Shown piece after piece: positions 7,037 to 15,210 of a DNA stretch of 21,378 nucleotides. Numbering within the stretch: position 1 is the first letter of the stretch; each line of letters begins with the position of its first letter. Below the pieces are notes generated by a model. That model was not told the origin of the DNA and did not search any database. It saw only the letters and a list, made by a program, of their open reading frames with translations. This stretch comes from an uncultured Eubacteriales bacterium. Lineage in GTDB: Bacteria > Bacillota > Clostridia > Oscillospirales > Butyricicoccaceae. The translations under genes were made by a program, and so were the position numbers. Where the stretch lies: NCBI GenBank assembly GCA_934630445.1, contig CAKTWY010000018.1, positions 1 through 21,378 of the forward strand, given 5' to 3'.

Positions 7037-7065
7037 TTGACATATGTCCATAATTCTGCTATTGT
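7037..7065 (+). promoter_or_regulatory. Sigma-A promoter with palindrome over the -35, for the DUF134/redox operon
   Basis: A perfect TTGACA (7037-7042) is followed after 17 bases by TATTGT (7060-7065). The 10-bp palindrome GACATATGTC (7039-7048) overlaps the -35 element and is a natural operator candidate, most simply for the DUF134 protein encoded 28 bases downstream of the -10. Confidence 0.7.
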
Positions 7066-7092
7066 GATGGCGTATCATAAAGGGGGAAAGAA

Positions 7093-7494
7093 ATGGCAAG
7101 GCCGCAGAAATGCAGATGTATCTGCTCAATGCCGAAGACAAGCATGTTTTTTCCGGCGGACGGCGATGGCAGCGCCGGGTGTGTGGTCCTCGGACTCGAC
7201 GAGTACGAAGTCATACGCCTGCTCGATCTGGAGCATTTTTCACAGGAGCGGTGTGCAAAGCGGATGAATATTGCGCGCACAACGGTTACACGGATGTACG
7301 ATACCGCGCGGGAGAAAATTGCAGAGGCGCTTGTAGGCGGTAAGCGCCTTGTCATTGACGGAGGGAATATCATGGTCTGCAAGCGTATGAAGCCGGAATG
7401 CCGGAACGAGCCCCACTGCTGTCACAGGGATGCTGCGTCGGCGGATACGCAGCGGACCGATCCGAAAAACGAGTGTAAAGGAGAAGGAAGATGA
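7093..7494 (+). CDS. DUF134 (UPF0251) family DNA-binding protein
   Basis: A 133-residue protein. The start 'MARPQKCRCICSMPKTSMFFPA' and the following 'VVLGLDEYEVIRLLDLEHFSQERCAKRMNIARTTVTRMYDTAREKIAEALVGGKRLVIDGG' are diagnostic of DUF134, which carries a sigma-factor-like helix-turn-helix (~42-80). Several cysteines near the N-terminus (Cys7, Cys9, Cys11) and a C-terminal Cys/His cluster ('MVCKRMKPECRNEPHCCH') suggest metal or Fe-S/redox sensing. Family members usually sit beside Fe-S or redox genes and are thought to be local regulators. The ribosome binding site is AAAGGGGG. The last four bases overlap the next start codon (ATGA), so translation of the large reductase is coupled to this gene. 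Confidence 0.9.
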   Translation: MARPQKCRCICSMPKTSMFFPADGDGSAGCVVLGLDEYEVIRLLDLEHFSQERCAKRMNIARTTVTRMYDTAREKIAEALVGGKRLVIDGGNIMVCKRMKPECRNEPHCCHRDAASADTQRTDPKNECKGEGR

Positions 7495-10073
7495 AAGTAC
7501 TCATCATCGGCGGTGTCGCCGCAGGAACAAAAACCGCGGCAAAGCTGAAACGCGAAGACCGCGATGCCGACGTGACGCTCATTACGAAGAGCCGCGATAT
7601 CTCCTACGCGGGCTGCGGCCTGCCGTACTACATAGGCGGCGTGATTGAGGACAGGGAAGAGCTGATCGTCAACACACCGGAAAAGTATCAGGCGCTTACA
7701 GGCGTAAATGTGCGCACTGGCCGCGAGGCTGTCGTGCTCGATGCACAGGAAAAATCGGTGTTGGCGAAAAATCTCACCACGGACGAGCAGGAGCGCTACG
7801 CTTACGACAAGCTGGTCATTGCCGTGGGTGCGTCCGCCGTGCTGCCGCCTGTCGAGGGAATTGATCTGCAGGGTGTTTTTTCGCTCCGTACGCCGGACGA
7901 TGCGATTGCCGCGCGCGATTATGTGAAAGGCAGCGGCGTCAGGCGTGCTGTCGTTATAGGCGGGGGCTTTATCGGCCTTGAGGCCGCGGAAAATTTGAAA
8001 GCACAGGGCGTGCTTGTCACGGTGGTGGATTTTGCATCGCAGATCATGCCCGGCGTGTTCGACGCCGAGATGGCGGACTATGTCAGCCGTCATCTGCAGA
8101 AAAACGGCGTGCGCGTCGTGACCGGTGCGCGCGTCGAGGCACTGCTCGGAGAGGGGCGCGTGGGCGCGGTGCGTACCACGGCGGGCACATTCCCCTGCGA
8201 TATGGCGGTCATGGCGGTCGGTATCCGGCCGAACACAGCGTTTTTGCAGGGGAGCGGCCTGGCGATGGAAAAGGGCGCGATCCTTGTCGACGAATATCTG
8301 CGCACGAATCTGGCTGATGTGTACGCGGCGGGCGACTGTGCGCTTGTGAAAAACCGCCTGACGGGCGATACGCAGTATGCGCCTATGGGATCGAGTGCGA
8401 ATCTCGAGGGGCGCACGCTCGCGCAGGTGCTTGCAGGGCGGGATAAACGCTTTTCAGGTGTCCTTGGAACGGGGATCGTAAAGCTGCCGGAGCTGAATTG
8501 CGGCAGAACAGGTTTGACGGAGAGCGCCGCGCGCGCTGCGGGCTATGATGTGGAAACGGTGCTCGCCGTAACGGACGACAAAGCGCATTATTATCCGGGC
8601 ACAGCGCTCTTTATGACAAAGCTGATCGCCGAGCGCAGGAGCCGCAGACTCCTCGGTGCGCAGGTCCTCGGTGCGGGCGCGGTGGACAAGATGGTCGATA
8701 TTGCCGTGCTTGCCATCTCCATGGGAGCGGCGCTGGAGGACCTTGAAAATCTCGACTTCGCCTACGCTCCGCCTTTTTCGACGGCCATCCACCCGTTTGT
8801 ACAGGCGGTCTATATTTTGCAGAATAAGATGGACGGCGCGCTCGCGAGCATGACGCCGGCCGAGTATCTGGCCGGAAAGGCCGAAGGTTACCGCGTGATC
8901 GACGTTGCGCAGGCGCCGAAAATTCCGGGCGCGACGTTTGTGAATCTCAGTGCTGTCAACGGGCCGATCGAAGGCGTCGGAAAGGATGAAAAGCTGCTGC
9001 TCGTATGCAACAGGGGAAAACGCGCGTACTTTCTGCAAAACCGCCTGAAACATTACGGCTACAAAAATACCGTGGTGCTTGAAGGGGCGACAGTCTTTAA
9101 CGAAGTACGCGTGGCGGGCGCGGTCTCGGCTGTTTCAGACGCAGATATCACGCGGGTGAAGGCGCTCGGCTTTCTGCGCGATAAGACGACGCCTGACTGC
9201 TTCAACGCGCGCGTCATCACACGAAACGGCAAGATCACGGCTGAAGAGAGCCGCGCCATCAGTGAGGCCGCCGAGCGCTTCGGAAGCGGCGAAATCGCCA
9301 TGACCTCGCGCCTGACGATCGAGATACAGGCTGTGCCGTATGCGAACATCGAACCGCTCAGGTCCTTCCTCGCGCAGGCGGGGCTGGAAACGGGCGGAAC
9401 GGGGTCGAAGGTACGCCCGGTCGTCTCCTGCAAGGGCACGACCTGCCAGTATGGCCTTATCGACACCTTCTCCCTCTCGGAAGAGATCCACGAGCGGTTT
9501 TATCACGGCTACGCCGGGGTAAAGCTGCCGCATAAATTTAAAATCGCCGTGGGCGGGTGCCCGAACAACTGCGTAAAGCCCGATCTGAACGACCTGGGAA
9601 TCATCGGGCAGAAGGTGCCGCAGATGGATCTGAGTCTTTGCCGCGGCTGCAGGGTATGTCAGGTGGAAAACGCCTGTCCGATCAAGGCGGCCAGGGTTCA
9701 GGACGGAAAACTCGTCATCGATGCCGGTGCGTGCAACCACTGCGGACGCTGCATCGGAAAATGTCCGTTCAAGGCGGTCGAGCGCTTCGTTGCCGGCTAC
9801 CGGATCTATATCGGCGGCAGATGGGGCAAGCGTGTGGCGCACGGACGGTATCTCGACCGGGTCTTCACGGACAGGAGCGAGGTGCTCGATGTGGTCGAAA
9901 AGGCGATCCTCCTTTTCCGCGAGCAGGGGATTACCGGCGAGCGCTTCGCCGATACGATCGCGCGCCTTGGCTTTGACGCCGTGCAGGAGGAGCTGCTGCG
10001 GAACGATCTTCTCGCGCGCAAAGAGGAAAACATCGCCGCGCAGAAGCACCTCAAAGGCGGCGCCACATGCTGA
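7491..10073 (+). CDS. Multidomain NAD(P)H sulfur reductase: CoA-disulfide reductase-like + rhodanese + AsrC-like siroheme reductase + 2x[4Fe-4S]
   Basis: An 860-residue fusion. Residues 1-~445 are a pyridine-nucleotide-disulfide oxidoreductase of the CoA-disulfide/polysulfide reductase type: FAD motif 'GGVAAG' (7-12), single active-site Cys42 in 'SYAGCGLPYY', NAD(P) motif 'VVIGGGFIGLEAAENL', and a dimerisation region ending near 'FVQAVYILQNKMDG'. Residues ~455-545 are rhodanese-like, with catalytic Cys506 in 'VCNRGKRA'. Residues ~560-705 resemble anaerobic sulfite reductase AsrC: a ferredoxin-like half-domain, then Cys647/Cys652 ('CKGTTC') and Cys690/Cys694 ('GGCPNNC') for the siroheme-[4Fe-4S] centre. 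Residues ~712-765 hold two [4Fe-4S] motifs (Cys717, 720, 723, 729 and 748, 751, 754, 758). It could carry electrons from NAD(P)H to sulfite or another sulfur species in one cytosolic chain. A strong terminator follows. Confidence 0.88.
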   Translation: MKVLIIGGVAAGTKTAAKLKREDRDADVTLITKSRDISYAGCGLPYYIGGVIEDREELIVNTPEKYQALTGVNVRTGREAVVLDAQEKSVLAKNLTTDEQERYAYDKLVIAVGASAVLPPVEGIDLQGVFSLRTPDDAIAARDYVKGSGVRRAVVIGGGFIGLEAAENLKAQGVLVTVVDFASQIMPGVFDAEMADYVSRHLQKNGVRVVTGARVEALLGEGRVGAVRTTAGTFPCDMAVMAVGIRPNTAFLQGSGLAMEKGAILVDEYLRTNLADVYAAGDCALVKNRLTGDTQYAPMGSSANLEGRTLAQVLAGRDKRFSGVLGTGIVKLPELNCGRTGLTESAARAAGYDVETVLAVTDDKAHYYPGTALFMTKLIAERRSRRLLGAQVLGAGAVDKMVDIAVLAISMGAALEDLENLDFAYAPPFSTAIHPFVQAVYILQNKMDGALASMTPAEYLAGKAEGYRVIDVAQAPKIPGATFVNLSAVNGPIEGVGKDEKLLLVCNRGKRAYFLQNRLKHYGYKNTVVLEGATVFNEVRVAGAVSAVSDADITRVKALGFLRDKTTPDCFNARVITRNGKITAEESRAISEAAERFGSGEIAMTSRLTIEIQAVPYANIEPLRSFLAQAGLETGGTGSKVRPVVSCKGTTCQYGLIDTFSLSEEIHERFYHGYAGVKLPHKFKIAVGGCPNNCVKPDLNDLGIIGQKVPQMDLSLCRGCRVCQVENACPIKAARVQDGKLVIDAGACNHCGRCIGKCPFKAVERFVAGYRIYIGGRWGKRVAHGRYLDRVFTDRSEVLDVVEKAILLFREQGITGERFADTIARLGFDAVQEELLRNDLLARKEENIAAQKHLKGGATC

Positions 10074-10114
10074 CAAAGGGCGCGTGCAGATGATAGCAGC
10101 GGGATAAAGCGGAA

Positions 10115-10153
10115 AGATGCCCTTCTGCATGTTTGCAGAAGGGCATCTTTTTT
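10115..10153 (+). terminator. Rho-independent terminator of the redox operon
   Basis: Perfect 15-bp stem AGATGCCCTTCTGCA / TGCAGAAGGGCATCT with a 4-base loop (10130-10133), followed by a T-run (10148-10153). It lies 41 bases after the stop of the large reductase. Confidence 0.93.
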
Positions 10154-10245
10154 GTATTTTGCCGCGAGAATGTACTGACAAAAGGCGGCTTGCGGAAAAG
10201 CAGAACACAGAGCATTTTATGTATAGAACATGCGCACTGGATGAA

Positions 10246-10275
10246 GTGACGCGCACCCTTCACGCGCGGTATAAT
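10246..10275 (+). promoter_or_regulatory. Promoter of the URO-D-like gene
   Basis: A perfect TATAAT (10270-10275) is preceded after 18 bases by GTGACG (10246-10251), a moderate -35. The spacer contains part of a direct repeat of ACGCGC (10249-10254 and 10262-10267), which could bind a regulator. The leader is about 45 bases. Confidence 0.55.
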
Positions 10276-10328
10276 CCATTTATAACACAGTCTGCGAAGT
10301 GCCGCAGCTGAAAAGAGGAGGAGAGCCA

Positions 10329-11558
10329 ATGTTCACCGATGCAGAGCGGAGCATCCTGCGCGAGCTCGCGCAAAAGCAGCTGGAAGCGGCGCACAGTTCC
10401 AAAAACCTCGAGCGTGTCGCGCTCTGGAAACGCCATAACGCCCTCAAAGGCGAGCGGCCGGTGCTGCATATTGAAATAAATACGTTTGAAGACGAGGTGA
10501 TCGGGCCGCGGTTAAAATGTGCAGATCCTGTAGCGCGGGAAATTGAGGCGCGTCTGTGGCGCAGCATGATCAACCTGACTGAATTTGACGACGACAAGGT
10601 CGTGCCGGATTATTACGGCATATCCCAGGAATACGACTATCAGCCCCTCGGCTTCGAGATCCGTATGCATCACGCTGCAGACGGAGGGCTTGGGCACCAG
10701 TTCGAGCATCAGATCAGCGACCTTAAAGAAGAATTCTCCAAACTCGGTACATCGCGCTTTATCCCGCGCGACGCCGCATTCCATGCGCATTTTGACGCGG
10801 CGCAGGATGTGATCGGCGACATCCTGCCGGTGCGCAGGGTGATGCCGTCTCTGTATGCAACGCCTACGCAGGACATTGTGCATATCATGGGGCTTGAAAA
10901 CATGCTTTACGCGCTCTACGACTATCCTGAGGAGCTCAGACAGATGATCGAGCGCATTGCCGACGGATATATCGCGCATTTCGATATGCTGGAAAAAAAC
11001 GGTCTGCTGCTTCCCACGACGGGCTTTGAGGAGACGAATCAGGGTTCGCTGAGCTTTACGGATGAACTCCCGCACGAAGGGCCGGTTACGGTCGGACAGG
11101 TGTGGGGATTTATGGATTCGCAGGAGACGGTCGGCGTATCCAAAGAGATGTTTGAAGAACTCATCTTCCCTGCGTATTACCGCGTGGGGTCGCGCTTCGG
11201 GCTGCTGTCGTACGGATGCTGCGAGCCGGTCGACCCGGTGTGGGAGTTGCTCAGCCGCTTTCAAAACCTGAGAAAGGTTTCTGTATCCGCATGGGCCGAC
11301 GAGGAGAAAATGGGCGGGTACCTTGCGGGGAGCAGGACCATTTACCAGCGAAAGCCGAGCCCGAATTACCTCGGCGTCGGAACAACGTTCGACGAAGACG
11401 GCTGGCGTGCGCATATCGAACAAACGCTGCGCTGCGCGAAGGACTGCAAGCTCGAGTTCACCGTGCGCGACGTGTACACGATCAACAGCGATATCGGCAA
11501 GGTCTGCCGCGCGGTAGAGATCATGCGCGAGTCGATTGCACGGCTGTGGAACGCGTGA
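10329..11558 (+). CDS. URO-D-fold protein (MtaA/uroporphyrinogen decarboxylase-like)
   Basis: A 409-residue protein with the alpha/beta-barrel plan of the URO-D/MtaA/MetE-like group: 'VLHIEINTFEDE' near the N-terminus, 'HIMGLENMLYALYDYPEELRQMIERIADGYIAHFDML' in the middle, 'LLSYGCCEPVDPVWELLSRFQNLRKVSVS' (~292-320) and a C-terminal strand 'LEFTVRDVYTINSD'. The pair Cys297-Cys298 sits where methyltransferases of this group have His-x-Cys zinc ligands; Tyr295 replaces the His. Family members demethylate or decarboxylate cofactors or methylated substrates. No corrinoid protein is adjacent, so the substrate is open. The ATG at 10329 is chosen because AGGAGG lies seven bases upstream; an in-frame reading from 10299 has no ribosome binding site. 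It converges with an AraC regulator, its likely controller. Confidence 0.75.
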   Translation: MFTDAERSILRELAQKQLEAAHSSKNLERVALWKRHNALKGERPVLHIEINTFEDEVIGPRLKCADPVAREIEARLWRSMINLTEFDDDKVVPDYYGISQEYDYQPLGFEIRMHHAADGGLGHQFEHQISDLKEEFSKLGTSRFIPRDAAFHAHFDAAQDVIGDILPVRRVMPSLYATPTQDIVHIMGLENMLYALYDYPEELRQMIERIADGYIAHFDMLEKNGLLLPTTGFEETNQGSLSFTDELPHEGPVTVGQVWGFMDSQETVGVSKEMFEELIFPAYYRVGSRFGLLSYGCCEPVDPVWELLSRFQNLRKVSVSAWADEEKMGGYLAGSRTIYQRKPSPNYLGVGTTFDEDGWRAHIEQTLRCAKDCKLEFTVRDVYTINSDIGKVCRAVEIMRESIARLWNA

Positions 11559-11582
11559 CAGCAGCTGGAGCGTCAGCAAAGA

Positions 11583-11625
11583 AAAAAATCCCCGCGTCCG
11601 AAATATACGGACGCGGGGATTTTTT
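11583..11625. terminator. Bidirectional terminator between the URO-D-like and AraC genes
   Basis: An 18-bp stem (11583-11600 with 11608-11625) has core arms TCCCCGCGTCCG / CGGACGCGGGGA and a 7-base loop. A-runs on the left and T-runs on the right give a U-tract in both directions. The AraC gene's stop codon (11624-11626) lies in its right edge. Confidence 0.93.
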
Positions 11626-12457
11626 AAAAGCGCAGATTGCGGAATTCCGACGGCGTCATGGACAGGTTTTTGCGGAACGCGCGTGCAAAGTGTGACGCGC
11701 TGTGAAAACCGCACTGCTCGGCGATGCGTTCAATGGTATCGTCGGTTGAAAGAAGGAGCTCTTTTGCCTGCCGCAGACGATAGGAGAGAAGATACTCGTG
11801 CGGTGTACAGCCCGCATATTTCTTAAAGCTGCGGATGAAGTGCGAGATGCTCATACTGCATGCACGGGCCAGTGCGTCCAGTTCAAGCGGCTGGGCAAAA
11901 TGCGCCGCAATATAGCCCAGCGCCGGATAGAGGGCATGGTTGACAGAGGCTGCGTGCTGCTGCGTACAGGCCAGGCGGCTGAGGATGCGGTGGATGCCGA
12001 GCGACACAAGATGCTCGTTTACAAAAACACCCTGTGACTGAGTCAGGACATCTTCAAAGCTCCTGCGCAGCGCGGAAACCGCCTTGCCGGAAAAGACCAC
12101 CCCGAAGCGCTCGTTCAGATACTGCACATAGGCGCCGCTCCCCGCGCCGCTGAAGTGAAACCATAAGAAATCCACCTGGTCTGTGCAGTAATACCGGTGC
12201 GCGCGGCGGCAGTCGAGCAGGGCGATCTCGTCCGTGCGCGCGGTATAGCTGCGCCCCTGTGTCTCAATGTGCAGCGCGCCGCCGCAGACGTAGACCAGGA
12301 GCATCAGATCAAGCGAATCGCGCGCGACCTGATACGCGCTGTCACAATAGAAGTGCCCAAAATGCGGGCTGAAATAAAGCGCGCTCCTGGCAAAGTCCGA
12401 CGGGATGGAAAAATCCATAAAAGACGCCTGCGACACGCCCTTGTCGACGATTTTCAT
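11624..12457 (-). CDS. AraC-family transcriptional regulator
   Basis: A 277-residue protein from the chosen start. Residues ~1-150 form a cupin-like ligand-binding domain ('LLVYVCGGALHIETQGRSYTARTDEIALLDCRRAHRYY'). Residues ~180-277 carry two helix-turn-helix motifs ('LDALARACSMSISHFIRSFKK' and 'IERIAEQCGFHSASHFARAFRK') and the usual end 'MTPSEFRN'. It is expected to be a ligand-responsive activator. The start is set at CAT 12455-12457 because GGGAGGGG precedes it; a longer in-frame reading to 12622 would run into the radical SAM gene and lacks a ribosome binding site. It converges with the URO-D-like gene across a shared terminator. Confidence 0.92.
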   Translation of the reverse strand: MKIVDKGVSQASFMDFSIPSDFARSALYFSPHFGHFYCDSAYQVARDSLDLMLLVYVCGGALHIETQGRSYTARTDEIALLDCRRAHRYYCTDQVDFLWFHFSGAGSGAYVQYLNERFGVVFSGKAVSALRRSFEDVLTQSQGVFVNEHLVSLGIHRILSRLACTQQHAASVNHALYPALGYIAAHFAQPLELDALARACSMSISHFIRSFKKYAGCTPHEYLLSYRLRQAKELLLSTDDTIERIAEQCGFHSASHFARAFRKNLSMTPSEFRNLRF

Positions 12458-12557
12458 AAAACCCCTCCCGAAATGAAGTGCACAGACCCATGCGGCAAGC
12501 GGAGCGGACGGCGGTACAGCGGCGCCGTACCGCAAGAGGAGGAACTTGGTTATCCGG

Positions 12558-13424
12558 TCAAAACAGGCACAGCTGTGCCTGCTGCTGCACCTCAAACGCA
12601 TGCAGATACCGAAAAATTTCATCGTTATCGTGCAGCATGCCCGCGCTTTCGCAGCGGCGGTGGAACAGCCGCATCAGTTCACGGCTGTCGGGGCTGTCCA
12701 GCATATAGGCGCTGCCGTAGCGGCGGATGTACTCCGCCTTCAGACCGGGGAAATGCCGGTCAAGCTGCCGGTAAAAATATTCGCGGCTGCCCTCGCGTAG
12801 CGTTACCCCCATGCCAAAGCAAAGCACGCCCTTTACTCCGGCGCGCACGCAGCAGTCCAGAATCCCGTTCAGGTTTTCCGCCGTGTCATTTATAAACGGC
12901 AAGATCGGACACAGCCATACCACCGTGGGGATTCCGGCGCGCTGCAGCTGTTCCAGCGCCAGAACCCGTTCCTGCGTGGTGCTGACATTGGGCTCCAGCT
13001 TGCGGCAGAGCGCTTCGTCGTAAGTGGTCAGCGTCATCTGAACGACGCACTTGGCCTGCTCGTTGATCGCCTGCAGCAGATCCAGATCCCGCAGAACGCG
13101 GGCGGATTTTGTGATCAGCGTCACGCCGAAGCCATAGCGCCGGATGACCTCCAGCGCCTGCCGGGTGTGACGGAGATCCTCCTCCAGCGGTATATAAGGA
13201 TCGGTCATCGAACCCATGCCGATCATGCAGGGTCTGCGCTTGCGGCGCAGAGCATCTTCCAGCAGCGCGACGGCGTTCTCCTTGACCTCCACGTCTTCAA
13301 AGTCGTGCGCCATATGATAGCAGGCGCTGCGCGAATCGCAGTAGATGCACCCGTGCTGACAGCCGCGATACAGGTTCATGCCGTTTTTTGCAGAGAGGAT
13401 GCCCTTGGCTGTGACATAGTGCAT
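12558..13424 (-). CDS. SPL-family radical SAM protein
   Basis: A 288-residue protein. The [4Fe-4S]/SAM motif is Cys22-x3-Cys26-x2-Cys29 ('CQHGCIYC'). The following 'CMIGMGSMTDPYIPLEED' and 'GFGVTLITKSARVLRDLDLL' are typical of the spore-photoproduct-lyase-like radical SAM group. The substrate is not known for this branch; true DNA photoproduct repair is not implied. It lacks any extra Cys-rich SPASM region. It is the last gene of an eight-gene minus-strand operon, 13 bases after the flavin reductase-like gene, with an AAAGGAGA ribosome binding site. A perfect palindrome at the stop codon may terminate the operon. Confidence 0.85.
   Translation of the reverse strand: MHYVTAKGILSAKNGMNLYRGCQHGCIYCDSRSACYHMAHDFEDVEVKENAVALLEDALRRKRRPCMIGMGSMTDPYIPLEEDLRHTRQALEVIRRYGFGVTLITKSARVLRDLDLLQAINEQAKCVVQMTLTTYDEALCRKLEPNVSTTQERVLALEQLQRAGIPTVVWLCPILPFINDTAENLNGILDCCVRAGVKGVLCFGMGVTLREGSREYFYRQLDRHFPGLKAEYIRRYGSAYMLDSPDSRELMRLFHRRCESAGMLHDNDEIFRYLHAFEVQQQAQLCLF
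12560..12581 (-). terminator. Possible weak terminator overlapping the radical SAM stop codon
   Basis: CAGGCACAGCTGTGCCTG (12564-12581) is a perfect 18-bp palindrome. On the minus strand it is followed by TTTT, so the RNA can form a 7-bp stem with an AGCT loop and a short U-run. The stop codon lies inside this tract. The U-run is short, hence modest confidence. Confidence 0.4.
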
Positions 13425-13437
13425 CGTGCGTCTCCTT

Positions 13438-13998
13438 TTATTTCAGCTGCAGGCCGTCGCGAAAGGCATTGCCGACCTTGCCGCCGAGCACCAGATAGGC
13501 GTTGTTCACCGGATCGAAGGTGATGGGCTGCAGTTTGGCAGGGTCGATCGTTCCGCTTTCACCGAGGACGCTTTCGTCTGCGCTGATGTTGACAATTTTC
13601 CCCACCAGACAGCCGGAGCCGGGGTCATAGCTGACGAGCGTGCACTCCGCCGCCAGGGGAAGCTCGTCGATCAGCGGAGCGTCTACAAATGCGGATTTTG
13701 TAACATGCAGGCCTGCGCGCGCAAGCTTATCGGGTACGTCGTTGGCGGAGACGACGCCGACATAGTCACACGCCACGACGTGGCCGGCATCGGCCATGCT
13801 GATTGTAAACGCCCCGCGCGAGAGAATGTTTTTCACCGTTTTATGTCCCGCGCTCAGGCACATGGATACCTGCGCGCCGCCGCTGATGCCGCCCCATGCG
13901 GCATTCATGGCGTCGGGGGTGCCGTCCTCCCCGTAGGTGGCGATGATGAAGACAGGCTGGGGATAAAGCCAGGGCTTGGAACCAAAATTCTTTCTCAT
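13438..13998 (-). CDS. Flavin reductase family protein (FMN-binding split barrel)
   Basis: A 186-residue protein of the flavin-reductase-like/flavoredoxin type. The N-terminal 'LYPQPVFIIATYGEDGTPDAMNAAWGG' is the usual first strand pair with the FMN-contact region. 'AGHKTVKNILSRGAFTISMAD' and 'VSANDVPDKLARAGLHVTKSAFVDAP' follow in the family order. It probably binds FMN and shuttles electrons in the cytosol. It lies between the M20 peptidase gene (19-base gap) and the radical SAM gene (13-base gap). Next to a radical SAM enzyme it could supply reductant, but that is inference. Confidence 0.88.
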   Translation of the reverse strand: MRKNFGSKPWLYPQPVFIIATYGEDGTPDAMNAAWGGISGGAQVSMCLSAGHKTVKNILSRGAFTISMADAGHVVACDYVGVVSANDVPDKLARAGLHVTKSAFVDAPLIDELPLAAECTLVSYDPGSGCLVGKIVNISADESVLGESGTIDPAKLQPITFDPVNNAYLVLGGKVGNAFRDGLQLK

Positions 13999-14017
13999 AA
14001 TGCATTCCTCCGATTGT

Positions 14018-15208
14018 TTATGATTGATTGGCCAGCCATTTCATAGCGCAATATGCGTGGATGGCAGCGCCCTTTGATACGATGTCTTCGTTGAACACAA
14101 CTTTCTCATTGTGCATGGGTTTTCCGTACAGCGGGTTTTCCTGCTCGGTTCCAGCGCCAAGCAGCAGATAGACACAGGGCAGCTCATAGGTGTAGGAGGC
14201 GAAATCTTCCGAACCCATGCCGCCCTCATCCATGCGGTAAATGAATTTTTCTCCAAACAGCGCGCTGACAAAGCCGGCCATCTGCTCTGTCAGCTTCGGG
14301 TCATTGCGCAGGGGCGGGGCGGAGGAGATTTCTTCTACTGCTGCACTGCCGCGGAAGGCCGCCGCCGAGCCTTCGGCAATGGCCTTGATGCGTTGAAAGG
14401 CCCAGCCGGAAAGATCACGGTCAAAAGTGCGGATGGTACCCTCGATGACAACCTCCTGGGGGATGATATTGGGCGATTTGCCGCCGCTGAAGTGGCCGAT
14501 GGTCAGGGCGACGGGTGTTTTTGCCGGGATTTCCCGCGCGGTGATCTCCTGCAGTGCCAGATAAATATGGGCGGCGATGTTGATTGGATCGACACCTGTC
14601 TCCGGCATTGCACCGTGGCAGCCTGCGCCCTTTACGGTGATGCGAAACAGCGTACAGCCAGCCATAAAAATTCCACGTCCGCACAGCACCAGACCGGAGG
14701 GCGTGCCGGAGTTGACATGCAGTGCCAGACCTGCCTGCGGCGCGGGATTGTCCAGAATACCCGATACCAGCATGTTTTTCGCGCCGGTGAACCCTTCCTC
14801 GTCCGGTTGGAATACCAGCTTGACAGTGCCTTTGAGCTCACGTTTGTGTGCTTGCAGGAGCTTTGCCGCACCCAGCAGCATGGCTGCGTGCATGTCGTGT
14901 CCACAGGCATGCATGCAGCCGTTCTCTGACCTGAATTCCAGTTCCGTCTGTTCCGAAATCTTCAGTGCGTCCATGTCGGCGCGCAGCAGGATGCATCGGC
15001 CTGTATCCTCCCCGGTAACGGTGGCGACGATGCCGCTCTCACAAATCTCCTCCGGATGATAGCCCATTGCGGAAAGTCTGTGTTTTACATATTCTTTGGT
15101 TTTTGGCAGGCAGGAACCAGCCTCAGCATTTCGATGGATTTCCCGCCGGTCGGCAATGATTTCCTCTTTCAAATTTTCCGCCGCGCTCAGTATCTTTTGT
15201 GCATCCAT
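14018..15208 (-). CDS. M20-family metallo-amidohydrolase (N-acyl amino acid / hippurate hydrolase type)
   Basis: A 396-residue protein from the chosen start. Metal ligands and catalytic motifs are intact: 'LLRADMDAL' (Asp), 'CMHACGHDMHAAMLLGAA' (Cys and His), 'VFQPDEEGFTGA' (Glu pair), 'GLALHVN' (His), 'GMGSEDFA', and a late His in 'PMHNEKVVFNED'. The middle dimerisation domain starts around 'FRITVKGAGCHGAMPETGVDP'. Such enzymes remove acyl groups from amino acids or short peptides in the cytosol. The start at CAT 15206-15208 lies two bases after the upstream stop; an in-frame ATG at 15226 would overlap that gene by 16 bases and has no clear ribosome binding site. Both starts remain possible. 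Confidence 0.9.
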   Translation of the reverse strand: MDAQKILSAAENLKEEIIADRREIHRNAEAGSCLPKTKEYVKHRLSAMGYHPEEICESGIVATVTGEDTGRCILLRADMDALKISEQTELEFRSENGCMHACGHDMHAAMLLGAAKLLQAHKRELKGTVKLVFQPDEEGFTGAKNMLVSGILDNPAPQAGLALHVNSGTPSGLVLCGRGIFMAGCTLFRITVKGAGCHGAMPETGVDPINIAAHIYLALQEITAREIPAKTPVALTIGHFSGGKSPNIIPQEVVIEGTIRTFDRDLSGWAFQRIKAIAEGSAAAFRGSAAVEEISSAPPLRNDPKLTEQMAGFVSALFGEKFIYRMDEGGMGSEDFASYTYELPCVYLLLGAGTEQENPLYGKPMHNEKVVFNEDIVSKGAAIHAYCAMKWLANQS

Positions 15209-15210
15209 GC

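Noticed and set aside
9135..10256. 373-residue minus-strand open frame
   Set aside because: It is antisense to the well-supported reductase fusion and runs across its terminator.
10512..11714. 400-residue minus-strand open frame
   Set aside because: It is antisense to the URO-D-like gene and crosses the bidirectional terminator; no recognisable domain.
14111..14929. 272-residue plus-strand open frame
   Set aside because: It is antisense to the M20 peptidase, whose metal motifs are intact.
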